NCBI GenBank assembly: GCA_003024785.1
Contig: PUQB01000211.1
Coordinates: 1 to 64,000, forward strand
Length of the DNA stretch: 64,000 nt
Reading direction: 5' to 3'
Source of the DNA: Selaginella tamariscina
Taxonomy: Eukaryota > Streptophyta > Lycopodiopsida > Selaginellales > Selaginellaceae
How positions within the stretch are numbered: the stretch's first letter is position 1; each line of letters starts with the position of its first letter. Below the pieces are notes generated by a model that saw only the letters and a program-made list of their open reading frames with translations, had not been told where the DNA came from and did not search any database. The position numbers were made by a program, and so were the translations under genes. This document shows positions 45,501 through 56,987 of this stretch, piece by piece.

Positions 45501-46332
45501 GGAGTTGAAAGATTGCTATTATAGAAATTTCTTAAATAACTAATTTAAGGTGTTTGTGATTTTATCCTTGTTTACATTGCAAGTATAAATTCTCACAGTT
45601 CACTATTTATTTACTCTTGTTAAACAAGAAATTCCCTTTGAAATATTCTACTTCAAATTTGTGATATATTAAATACATATAATATATTTTATACATCGGC
45701 TAATATGTAAAGATTTATTCAAATCCAATTCAAATAAGTATATGTGATATGATTACGTGCTTCAACGTTTAGCATGGTATGTGCGTGCGTGCGTGTGTGA
45801 GTTCTGAGAAGAAACAGATATATATTACTAATTTTAATTATAATTAGTAGTCAAGGAACTTATGGCAACAAATTTTCCTAATAACCTTTAAATATTATAT
45901 TTTTCAACAATTGACCTTGAGTGTGGATATAAATTAAATCAAAATAATAGAAATTATGCTTATAAATTAAATAATATCTCATGAATTAAATAAATTCAAA
46001 TGAAATTTAATCTATTTATTGAACATTTAAAATTCTATCATTATTATTCTTGTTTATGCAAGTATAAACTAAGCAAGAAATTCTCTCAAATTTGATATAT
46101 TAAATATGTAATAATATATTTTATATAATACCATTATTTAATATGTAAAGATTTATTTAATTAGGCTAGATTATAAGTCAGGGTTTGAGCTTCTTAGCAG
46201 AAATTCCTCTGAGGTATGCAAAAATTCTTATAAAATGCAGCATATATGATGTATATGGTGAATTCCATTCCTAAACGAGTCAAAATCTATATATAAATGT
46301 TATACTTGATTATACAAATATTGTCTTAGAGG
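42536..46332. other. AT-rich intergenic stretch with microsatellites
   Basis: (CA)n, (TG)n, (GA)n and (TC)n runs lie at 42658-42675, 42745-42765 and 42865-42935, with others near 43300 and 43680. Bases 43060-43280 are GC-richer with two words resembling pol III B boxes on the minus strand (AGTTCGATACG and GGTTTGATCCC), possibly SINE-derived. No gene was recognised in the remainder. Confidence 0.45.
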
Positions 46333-47843
46333 ATGAGGAAAATGCGAAGGATGAATCCTACCCATGCTGCCTCAAGAAGTGTGGCTAACATCTTCCAAAA
46401 GCTCGATGCCACAAAAGATACTTGAAGAACATGTAGCAATAAGGAGTGTGTGCAAACAGTGGAGGGAGTTGTTATACGGTTTGGAGAATCTCCGTGTTAA
46501 GACAATGAAGCTACATGTAAACAGCACCAGGAAACTCGATGGCTGTGTCTGCTTTCAACATGCCTGTACACCATCCTCTCTAAACAATGCTTCAAAAGCA
46601 TTTCCATCTTCGGTGATGTCCATGGTATTGCTAACGTAAGACCTCCTCTCTCTATATATTTATATGTACTATTTGTTTTTGTTTCTAGCCAGTAACAAGT
46701 GCTGGCGATGGAGAACAAGCTGACAAACCTATCCAGATTGGAGTTTGAGTTACATTATGAGAGCAAGTTATATTTCCCGAGCTCCTTTCAAGCTTAGGAA
46801 GATGTGTGAATCTTCAGCAGCTTCATCTCGAGACGGCTGATTTAAATCAAGATGCAACGTTGAAACCCAAGCCTTCCTGCTCTACCCAAGCTTCGCTCCT
46901 GTACTCTACACTGCAAGACCGTCTCGTCAGCTATAGAGTACATATTTACTATAGAGATAAGTTGCAGGGGTACTCATGACTTTATATTAGCACTTTGTGG
47001 GAATGCACCGTTGTTGGAGAAGGTGGAGCTACATATACATTGGATGAGCCATTCTCACTTAAGCTGCCAAATGCACATTCACTCTGTCTAATGGTCAATG
47101 TTGGCGGTTAAGCTGGATGCTCCTAATCTGACAAGACTAACTCTAGGATATAAACCTGAAGACCCACTGAATGCCCGTGGTTTCAACTTAAACTCTCTTT
47201 CCATGCTCGAGGTTTTGTGTATGAGAGGTCTCGTGTTTGAGCTTTTTTGGGCTACAGAGTTTCCTGTGTTAAAGGAGATTAGCCTTTGCCCCTGTGCTTT
47301 CAGGTTTGGCCTGGAGGATATTCCTTGGACACACTCTTTCCTCACCAAAGCTTCTTTCAGCTGAAGCATCTCAGGTTGAATATCACCATGCTATCTGTAA
47401 TTACACACACATATAGTGTGTGTGTGTAATTAAGAATATACGTCCGACTTCGACAATATATATTGCATGAATTATTGTCCGACTTAAAACTATTGCAGAG
47501 GTTAAGCATGCCAGTGCGAACTGTAAGCTTTCCAGCTCTGAAGCTTTTGACGGTGGTGATCGAGGAAAAGTTACTGTGATGAAACGGGAGCTAGAAGAGC
47601 GTGAGGCAGGCATTTGATTGCATTAGGTGCCTCCTTGACATGTGTCCAAATGCCAAGCTGGAATTGGAGTCTTCGAATGTGATATTCGATGTAACACCAG
47701 CGGAAACTGGTTGAAGAGCTATGTAATATGTATGTGGGAAGGGGTGGTTGCGGGAAGAATATCCATCTCAGCTCAGGAGCTTCTCTATTTCAAGCGACAT
47801 GCAGATCGTTTTTGCGGGTTTCTTGATATTGAGGAATACTAAA
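46333..47843 (+). CDS. F-box/LRR protein, frame-interrupted
   Basis: The N-terminus shows an F-box in pieces: MLPQEV, ANIFQKLDATKD and LEEHVAIRSVCKQWRELLYG, the pattern that binds SKP1 in SCF ubiquitin ligases. Later segments are leucine-rich repeats: LTNLSRLEFELHYE, SLGRCVNLQQLHLETADL, GNAPLLEKVELHIHW, KLDAPNLTRLTLGYKP, LNSLSMLEVLCMRGLV and FPVLKEISLCPCAFRF. An FBD-like end RCLLDMCPNAKLELESSN follows near 47625. A 53-nt intron fits 46636-46688. Single-base frame shifts separate the pieces, three of them within the F-box. An alternative start is the ATG at 46364. It may be a decaying member of a large family or an indel-damaged assembly of a real gene. Confidence 0.7.
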
Positions 47844-50800
47844 TCAGTAAGTTCACTATGTGTATACACATCCACATACTTACACAAGCATGCATTTAGA
47901 CTAGACATGTATGAATATGTGTGCCTCTGGGTGAGTGTGTCTGTGTGTGTTGAGGAGAACAGATATACATACTGATTTTTTATTAAATTTAGTACGAGGC
48001 ACTTATGTGGAGAACTGCGGCTGTGGATGCTAACGATTTGTTCTTGTGTAAGTAATTACAACTGTAATCTCTCTCTCGCATTTCATAGTGATTTTTTTTG
48101 TAAGGAACAGTTTCAAGCAAAAGATTGAAGTGGCATCAAGATTAGGATACATATGCATATCTATCTATATATATATATATACATACACATATGCGTGTGT
48201 GTTGTGTGCAATACTTCTATATAACAAATATTTTAAATAGATAAGAGTACATCCCACATATATCTAATATACACTACATATTATGAATATAATACAGAAT
48301 ACGTTTCACACGCACCATACATCAGGTCACTTTGAAATTCTTCAGTATATGTATAGTTCCATTTGTATGGAAATCATAAGATTAAGAACATCCAAAGTCA
48401 ACTTTGGCCTTAACGCATCAAAGATGGTCAAAGGCTAGTTAACGTTGAACAAGCGATGGTCGTAAAGGTTAATGGGATAGTCAAAATAGAGTCAATGTTA
48501 GTCAATGTTTGGTTAATACTAGGCATGGTTATGAACTCAAAAAGTTCACAGTGAAGGAGTTCAATATAATGAACTAGTGCAATTGAATTAAGATGAAGTG
48601 AGTTGGTAGGTTGAGAGTAAATATATATGAGTATATTTTAATCATATAATTGTAATTTCTTATTTATAAAATATATATTATAATATTTTTATTTTTATGT
48701 TTTAAATTTATATATATTAATTAATATGTATACATTATAAACACACATTACACATTGTGTACACTTTTAAAAATATTTTAATTTGAGTATTATATTATTA
48801 CATTAATATATTACAAATTACTCACTTTAAAATTTTCATCATTAATCTACTATTAAAATTGAAAATAATTAAAATTTATAAATTCTATTTTATATTTAAC
48901 TTACATGACCAACAATTAACCATTTTCAATAAATTCTTATTTTTTTGTTGCCCTAATCTATTCATACTATTACGGTCTCTTGTATTTATTTATTTATTAC
49001 ATCTTATAATATATATCATGATACTTTAAAAAACCATAATTGTAAGTTGTAAAATATAGAAATTCTATAATGATATGCAAATATTTATTTTTAAATTTAT
49101 AAAAATATTGATCATAATTTTGAAACTGTGTCTATTATAAACTTTTTAAATTAATTTTACTAATTATGTTTTTATTAAAATACATAAAGAATAAGAGGGT
49201 ATTAGTTTAGACCTTTACAATCTTAAACATGTGAGTAAATTGAACCTTTTTAAATAGGTTTAATAATTAGGAGATGCCTTTCTATTAATTGAATGACTTT
49301 TAATGGGTAAATGAATATGCCTTGTGAGTTTATCTCTTTTTAATACGAAAATGATGAATAAAAAATTAAAATTAAAGAGAAAGAAAGTTTAAAGTTATTC
49401 TTTTTTTTATAAATTTATTAAAATGTGTTAAACCCCTAAAGATCATAGAAAGTTGAATAAAATTAAAATTGAAAATTAAAAATTAAAAAATGAGACTTCT
49501 TATTATTGGTTTTCAAAGTTAACTATTATATGAAATGGAATAATTTTTAAAATGGGTTAAGTGCACATTGACTTAAATTAGGGTTATAATGTTTTCCTTA
49601 ATAAACCTTAATACTAAAACAAGAAATCAATTTGAGAATTTTAAATTAATTTATTATCATCTACTTTTCATATTTTAATTTAAATCAAATGTGAATTTTA
49701 ATTTTAAATATAAAATTCTTAAGGTGGACTTGAATACACATAAAAAATTATAGATAAAATGAAATTTAAAGGTAAAACTACTTAATGCTTGAGTTGGAGT
49801 GAACATAATTAATATTTCTTAAAATTATAATTCATAAAGAATTCAAAATATTTAATTAAGAATATTACTAAAACTTTAAAGATATTTAAGTCACAATATC
49901 ATATTTTTTAAGTGGAATCAATGAAACAAATAAGAAGGATTATGAAAAATTATTTTCTTGAAGTTAACTTGTTTTAAGATATAAGAAATTTAAGCAAAAT
50001 TATGACTTTCAAATAAATTAATTTTTATTGAAAAATAAAGAAGATTCTTTAGTGTTTGAATCATATTGAATGCTATAAACTAAATGACAGAAACAAAAAT
50101 AAAAAAGGGATTAAACCCATTATTAAGAGTGCAACAACAAAAAATAGTAAATTTGAATTTAATGCATGAATGGAAAAAAGAAAAATGTTAAGTTCATTAT
50201 ATTGAGTTTAACAATAATTAACATAACAAATTGCAAATCACTTTATGAACTCCAAAGTTAAAATATAGATATGTAGCATAAATAGTAATAATGATAATTA
50301 AATATAAATCTTAAAATTTGTTAATTATATAAATTTTAACATCCTAAATATTAAATAAATGTTCCCACTTAAAAAAAAGATGTGAAAACAGATATGGAAA
50401 TATGAAAAACATTTGGGTACGTCTTCATCTTGAATTGATTTTCGCACAAATAAAAATATTTTAAATAATGAATTTATAATATTAATAAAAGATAAATAAG
50501 TAATTTGGAGTGAAACTTAATGCTTAAAAATTAATATTAAAATAAAGCTTCAATAAAGCAGGTCAAAATAAATGTTATTAAAAAAAAAATTCAAGGACTA
50601 TGTTAGAAACTTAATCAAAGTATATAATTTCATATTTAATTTTGAAATTTCATGATGCTTCAAATTTTTTTCATGACTAATTTTTATATTTTTCTCAATA
50701 AGAACACACACAAATGATCACAATGTCTTTTCTCACACAAAAATAAATCAAATTATATTACACATTTATCTTTTATACACATTATTAAATTATGAGAATG

Positions 50801-53799
50801 CACATCATATTACATCCTAATATTAATATGTTATGTAATTTTGGATACAAGTATGATAAATAATAGGCCTACATTTTCATATTATATTATTATGTGAATC
50901 TCAATATAATATAACAAATAATATGGCTACATCATAATATTATTTTGTTGTGAATGTCAATACAAATATAAGTGATGTTTACATTACAATAATAATGATG
51001 ATATGAAGGTATGGCTTAGTCACAAAGTATAAATCCTACATTAATATATGTTAGTATTTATAAAAAATATATATTATAGATTCCATTATAATAGTAATAT
51101 GAAAGGGAATAATAAAAGTATATTTATAAGAAAAGCAAAAAGAAAAAAGAGAGAAACTAAGATAAAAATATGTGAAAATCATATATGAAAAGATAGAAAT
51201 ATGTTATTAAAAATAAAAAGAAAACTATATTAAAACAAAAATACATTACCAAGAATTAAAGATGAAATCTTTATAAATTTCTTTACAATCTATGGTAATA
51301 TTTTATTAAACCTACAAATTATTATATTTATTTGACACAACTTGTTTAAACTTGTTTAATGTCATCCTTATCCTTTAATATAAAATGTTTTACCAAGGTG
51401 TATTTAATAATATTAATTTGACACCCCTTTGGATTTTTTTGCATTATATAACATTTTAAAATGATAATTATACATTCTCTAAGTAGCTCATCTTATCGTA
51501 ATAATTACAAAAGGTAACAAAATAAATCTTAATAAATTAATCCATACATCTTATTATTAATTTTTAAAAAGTTGTTATAGCATTGTGAGTTTTAGTAATA
51601 TCATTTTATAAATATTATGTGGTAGAAATAGTCTTTAATTAATCTTCTTTACAAATCTTGATTTCAAAATAACCATCATAAAATGTGTACATCTCTTATG
51701 CTATCACTTTATTTAATATTTATCCATTAAAGAATATTATGATAAGTACATCGTTATTTAACTATTAAATTCAATACAAACTACCACTTAATATTTTTTT
51801 GAAAAACTACTAAACTTAATTAAAAATTCGAATGTTGTAGCTTCATATTTCAAAGTATTTATTTATGTAACATGTATTTGTTTAAGTAAGATTTATATTG
51901 CATGATATTTACTTGAAGAAACTCTTTTATATAACATTAAAAATTCAATACACTTAATATTATTTTTATTCAAAAGTTAATTTGAATTTAACATCTCCAA
52001 AATCTACTTTATTTCAAACTTGTTATTATCACTTACTTTTTATCTTTTATAAATAACTCATACTTTCCCTGAACATCTTAATTTTAATTGAGTTATTAAT
52101 TATAGACCTCATGTAAACTCCACACATATAACAACCTTAAAAATTGCCTTAAATGCATATAACACTTTTTCCTCTTATTTAAAGTTTTCATTTCACTATT
52201 CTTGATAAGTCATAATCTGCACTAAAAGATGATTTCTTATTCTTAATATTTTATGATTTCTTTAATAATTATTATCACTTAACTTAAATTATAATTAATA
52301 ATTATTTCTTCTTTTTTTTCAATAGTTTTTAACATTAACTTTATAAAACCATGTCCCATTTGTTTGCATATAAATGCATATTATTTGGAGAGAGAGTTTT
52401 GAACAAATGCACAAAGGTTAGTATTCTAAACTTTAAATTTGACTGTGAATCATTAAAAATATTGTTATACATAATTAAATAATTGTACTTCGGAATCCCT
52501 GAGAGATTACGGATATAGTACTTAATTAAAATTAAATAAAAAAGGGTGAGACATGCAATGTGTTGGAGAGTTAATACAAATTATGAAGTGAATTGGAAGT
52601 ATAAGTTTGTAAAGGATTAAAAAATGATATTACATTTAAAAATGAAGAACAAGAAGCTTAGTAATTGCAAAAACACTTTTCATTAAGCATGATAAATCAA
52701 CGGTAGCATTTACAAACAATGTTAATATTAGTTTTACAAACACCTTGAGTTGTAACCATCTTAATCAAGTTATTTGAGTTTAAGAGTAGCATTGTCAAAA
52801 TAATATAAAATCTTAATGAACTTAAGTTGCATTTATTTCAAGCCCCTAAAGTAGATAAAAGGATAAAGTAAAAGTCACTGGTTACATTTGTAAATAGCAA
52901 GCTCACTTTGCCATCAAGTATAAATATAACATGTTAGTGTCTTCGCTATACTTTGTTAGAAAAACCTTACTCAATCAGTTCCAACTAATTAATATTCACA
53001 TAATTTGATTAACACTCAAACCACTTTAATGCTACATCTTTCAAAAATAATAATATGATTTTTATCTCCATATGAAATACACGTTTATTTATATGAATAT
53101 AAATATCAATTTGTATCTTTATTTTGTAAACCAAAATAAACACACTTTTTACAAGTGTACAAAAAATAAACGAAGAAATAACAACTTGATTGATGAAGTA
53201 ATGCCCCTCATTATTCAAGTCATCAATCTTTATATTATCTCTTAAAAGACATACTTTATCTTAAAAGTGTTGAACTCTCTTTTAAGATCTTGAATATGTT
53301 AAAAAAATATTAATAACTTAGTTTTTTCATCTTTCAATGACATACAACCCTTAATTTGTAATTGTTTATGAATAAAAATATAGTCAAAATGTTATTTATT
53401 TTTTTATATTTTTTCCAAACTTAAAGCTTCACAACCCTTAAAAATTAATTAAGTAAAAAAGTAATTATTTATTTTGACTTTTGTTTTGGTTATGATTAAC
53501 CCATGATATGTAACAATACTTTGTTCAATTGTAAAAAATTACATTAAGAGTAAATTTAAAATTTAAAATTATTTTTATTGGATGTTTAATAATCACCTTG
53601 TTATTTAAATTAAAAAAACTCATATGGATGTTTAAAACAACACTTTAAAATGAAAATTGTAAAAAAAAATTAAAATTTAAAGAAATTTTTTAAAAAGGAG
53701 TGTCAAGTTTATGTTATAATTTTTAACTACTTGATAATCACTTAAGTATATTATGTGTAGTTAGAAAAGAGCGTTGATATTTGGAGAAAACATAAGTCA
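47844..53799. other. AT-rich gene desert
   Basis: Nearly 6 kb of very AT-rich DNA. (TA)n runs lie at about 48165-48180. Around 48480-48520 the word GTCAATGTTTGGTTAA and variants recur. No frame longer than about 70 codons, no domain and no clear element ends were seen. Old transposon remains may be present but are unreadable by eye. Confidence 0.6.
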
Positions 53800-54420
53800 A
53801 TTTTCATTAGGAACAAGTTTTGAATTTGATAACATTAAGGTATTGAAGGAGCTATGAGTTCAATCCCATTAATAATTAGTTTAAATTTGATTATATCAAA
53901 GTATTGCAAGAGACATGAGTTCAATTCCCATTAAAATGAACTTTAATTTAACTACATCAAAATATCGAAGAAGATTTGAATTTAATTTTTATTGGGAATG
54001 AAGTTGAATTTGATATATTAAGGTATTAAATAAAAAATAATTTTAATTTCCATTAAAAACAAACTTGAATTTAATTGCATCAATGTCTTGATGTAATCAA
54101 ATTTAAGCTCGTCTCTCTAGGACAAACTTAAATTTGGTTGTATAAGATATTAAATAAGATATGAGTTAAATTTATATTAAGGTACTATAATAAATATAAA
54201 TTTAATTTCCATTAGAACAAAGTTTGAATTCGATTCTTATTAAGGATGAACTTGTATATTAAGATGAGTTCAAGTTTCATTAGAAAAAAATTAAAATTGA
54301 ATTCTTTAATTCACATGGTGTTAAAAAAATGAGTTTTAATTTCATAAGAAACGAACTTGAGTTCGATTTTCATTAGGTATGAACTTGAAGAATTCATTTA
54401 GTGGTAAGTCTTAATATCAT
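53800..54420. repeat. Degenerate tandem repeat, ~65-bp unit
   Basis: A unit with the order GAACAA.TTTGAATTTGAT, A.CATTAAGGTATT, GA.AT.TGAGTTCAAT and TCCCATTA recurs about eight to nine times with heavy divergence and length change. A relative is visible at 58290-58480 (ATGAATTTAATATCCATAGG, ATGAGTTTAATTTTCATTG). Non-coding minisatellite-like DNA. Confidence 0.65.
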
Positions 54421-54889
54421 ATGTGTGCTAGGAAATGACAAAAACTCCATGTATATGGTTCAGGGATCAAAAATTACCCTTTCTCACATGCACTTAAACT
54501 TCTATGAAAATCCCTATACTAAATTTATGAGATGAAACTATTTTATAAACCCATTGCATAAAATTATGAGTTCAAATTGAAACTTATATAAAACCTCTCT
54601 ATTAATTTCAAGAAGTTAAAACATGATCATCTATGCTCATGCTCTTCAGTTCCTTGTGCCTCTTGCATTAACTGCATTATAAAAATTATAGAAAGTTTAA
54701 AATAAAAGTTTAAAATAAAAATATAAACATACATCTCTTTACAATAGCTACAAACTCATCAAACTTGTCTTTGTTCTCCATTCCTAAAGCATATTGAGTA
54801 GGAGGATTTAAAGACAAATTTAATAATAAAATTATAATCCAAGATAACCATCATGTTTTATGGAAGATCATACATGTACCATTTCTTAT

Positions 54890-55751
54890 TATCACCAAGA
54901 ATTGAGTTCGAATTTTTATACCAACCAAAATTCACTTCAACCTCAAAGCTAGGCATGTCTACTAAATTAAATGCCTCTCAAGTTTCCCTCCATGCCCTAC
55001 CAACCTTCTTCTTAACACTGAAAACTCTACCGAGTATCACACTAGCTCTTTCTGATGTCCTTCTTTTTTCTTCCTTGTTCAACATCTATTTTAAAGAAGA
55101 CAACACAGTTTGAGCCAATGTCCATGCTTATACATGCATGAATGATTATTGTAAAATTGTTCTTCAAAAGCCTGGACTTCACTTTGTAAGTTTATCTTTT
55201 GACATTCACGAGTTTCCATTGAGTTACCAAACTAATGTGGCCTTGTGTATCTATTTTCCATCAACTTATACGTTTATGTTAATCTTCCCAACAATTGTTC
55301 CTATCTTTCCCTTTGAGAAACCATTTCCTTAAGAACTTTACGAATTTACATTGGGATGCTTCAACTTCATGTCTACCCCTACTTTCAAGAGAGTTTCATT
55401 CTCACCACTCCCATATGCCTCATTAGCCACATATGCATCTAGTAGAGTTGTCACAAAACTATCCTTATAAAAGTCCTCATATAGCCAAGGTTTGTCCATG
55501 AAGCTTCATGAAATTCCCACTTGAATACAGAGTTCCTTTGCATCTTCTAAACTTGTCTTGCACTGAGCCAAAATCTTATTGTCTATGTCAATAGAAGAAT
55601 AATCACTTAAGTTTGCTATCACACCTTTCTTCTCTAGATTTTCCCATATGTTTTCTAACTTCTCATGGAATCTAAAAACTAATTCTGCCACCTTGTTCAA
55701 AGCTCCATTAAAATTGAGCAATATGGTCCATTTTGATTTAGAAATATACAA
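54890..55751 (-). pseudogene. Unrecognised degenerate coding remnant
   Basis: The minus strand has protein-like stretches: KLENIWENLEKKGVIANLSD and LAQCKTSLEDAKELCIQVG (55506-55751), then FMDKPWLYEDFYKDSFVTT and LLDAYVANEAYGSGENETLL (about 55400-55500), and VGRAWRETWEAFNLVDMPSF (about 54950-55010). Amino-acid texture is ordinary and helix-rich, but there are several stops and frame changes. No family was recognised. It could be a host gene fragment or the middle of an old transposon; the hAT element lies 190 bp to its right but its border excludes this stretch. Confidence 0.35.
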
Positions 55752-55932
55752 GAAGAATTGTTATTTCGATGGAAGAATCTTGAATAGGTTCATTTAATAT
55801 GTGTTCTTTTGAAGATCATAGGTTCAAGTAAATGTAAATTTATTTTTGTTTCACATTATATGAAATGAGCAAAATTAATGCTAGCAAATTTTTGATTGTT
55901 ATATAAAGATCAACATGTTCAAAGAGGTATAT

Positions 55933-55940
55933 AGTTATAA
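55933..55940. repeat. hAT target-site duplication, left copy
   Basis: AGTTATAA, identical to 56980-56987. Confidence 0.9.
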
Positions 55941-56127
55941 CATAGTTACCGCGAACTTTTCCGACCTACAAACCCGACCTAGCCGACCTAGGTTGCGACA
56001 GTTTAAAAAAATTCCCGACCTAGGTTGGAGGTTTCAAAAGATAAAAGATAAAGAAATGTAAAAGAAAATAAATTAACATAATTCTAAATACAAAAAAAAT
56101 TAACTTACATCATAAAAAAATAAAAAA

Positions 56128-56625
56128 CTAATAATCTAACTCGGGCTCAGCCACTTCTTCTTCCATGGTTTCTTCATCATCCTCCTCTTCATGTTCTTCT
56201 CCTTTTATTGGAGCTTGAGGAGTAGTCACTACTTCAGGATTCATTTCCATATTTTCAAGATAATCTTGTAAATCAACAAGTCTTTGCCACTGAGGTTCAA
56301 GTTCAAGTGCTTCTAAATCAATCTCAGTATATGTGCAACCATCTCGTTCAACACGTTCTAACAAACGTGTGTTTGCATGAATAAAAACCAACATTTTCAA
56401 GTTGGATGGTAGCAATCGATTACGTCGTTTTGTTTGTATCAAGTTCCAACTACTCCAATTTCTTTCACAAGGAGAAGCACACACTCTTGGCTCAATAAAC
56501 AAGAGCACACTTTTGTAGCTCTGGCATAGCATTCCCATATCTTTCCCACCAGCTCACACCTGTTCTCATCATCTTTGAACGCCTAGCAGCTTCATCACTC
56601 ATACTAACATTCTCACGTCTTCGAA
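56128..56625 (-). pseudogene. hATC dimerisation part of hAT transposase
   Basis: MSDEAARRSKMMRTG, VSWWERYGNAMPELQKCALV and, after a one-base frame change near 56485, ASPCERNWSSWNLIQTKRRN and LKMLVFIHANTRLLERV match the C-terminal dimerisation region of plant hAT transposases (WW..YG, then SPCERNWS). A Glu/Asp-rich tail (EEHEEEDDEETMEEEVAEPE) ends the reading. The catalytic core between BED and hATC is absent. Confidence 0.88.
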
Positions 56626-56787
56626 ATTTCCCCATTGGTTATCAACTATAGCCAGAACTCCTCCAAGGTGCGCTTTGATCCTTTGTGGCCCTCCTCCATA
56701 CTCATTTCCACAAAAATTACATGTCCATCTAGATACACCTTTACCTTTGGCAAATTGCCTTACTTTTTTACATATTCCCATGCCCAA
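56599..56787 (-). pseudogene. BED zinc-finger part of hAT transposase
   Basis: The reading has a basic stretch CKKVRQFAKGKGVSRWTC, then WTCNFCGNEYGGGPQRIKAH, the BED-finger pattern (C-x2-C, aromatic, RIKAHL) that binds transposon ends. After HLGG the usual second half of the finger is not present, and the sequence runs on into an unrelated tail. This marks the left side of the internal deletion. Confidence 0.85.
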
Positions 56788-56979
56788 TCATCCTTCATGA
56801 TGGTTTGAATGCACAAAAGTCCCTAAATCCTGCTTAAATTGCTAATTTTTTCCTTGCTCCGTTGATTTCTTTAGGTTTTTTTTAGGGCATTTTTTAATTT
56901 CCAAACAATTCCGACCTAGGTCACGACCTAGGTCGGAAAAGTTTAAAAAAACCACCGACCTAGGTCGGTGGTAACTATG

Positions 56980-56987
56980 AGTTATAA
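56980..56987. repeat. hAT target-site duplication, right copy
   Basis: AGTTATAA, identical to 55933-55940; exact identity suggests a fairly recent insertion. Confidence 0.9.

Larger units (their letters stand above)
55941..56979 (-). mobile_element. Non-autonomous hAT transposon (1039 bp), internal-deletion derivative
   Basis: The ends are CATAGTTACC and GGTAACTATG, a perfect 10-bp terminal inverted repeat. Both sides carry the exact 8-bp duplication AGTTATAA (55933-55940 and 56980-56987), the target length of hAT elements. Inside, on the minus strand, an N-terminal BED zinc finger is followed closely by the C-terminal hATC dimerisation region, so most of the transposase core is missing. Five copies of the word CGACCTAGG lie near the ends (55984, 56016, 56912, 56924 and 56955), as expected for subterminal transposase-binding repeats. 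It cannot make a working transposase but could be moved by a full-length relative. Confidence 0.92.
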
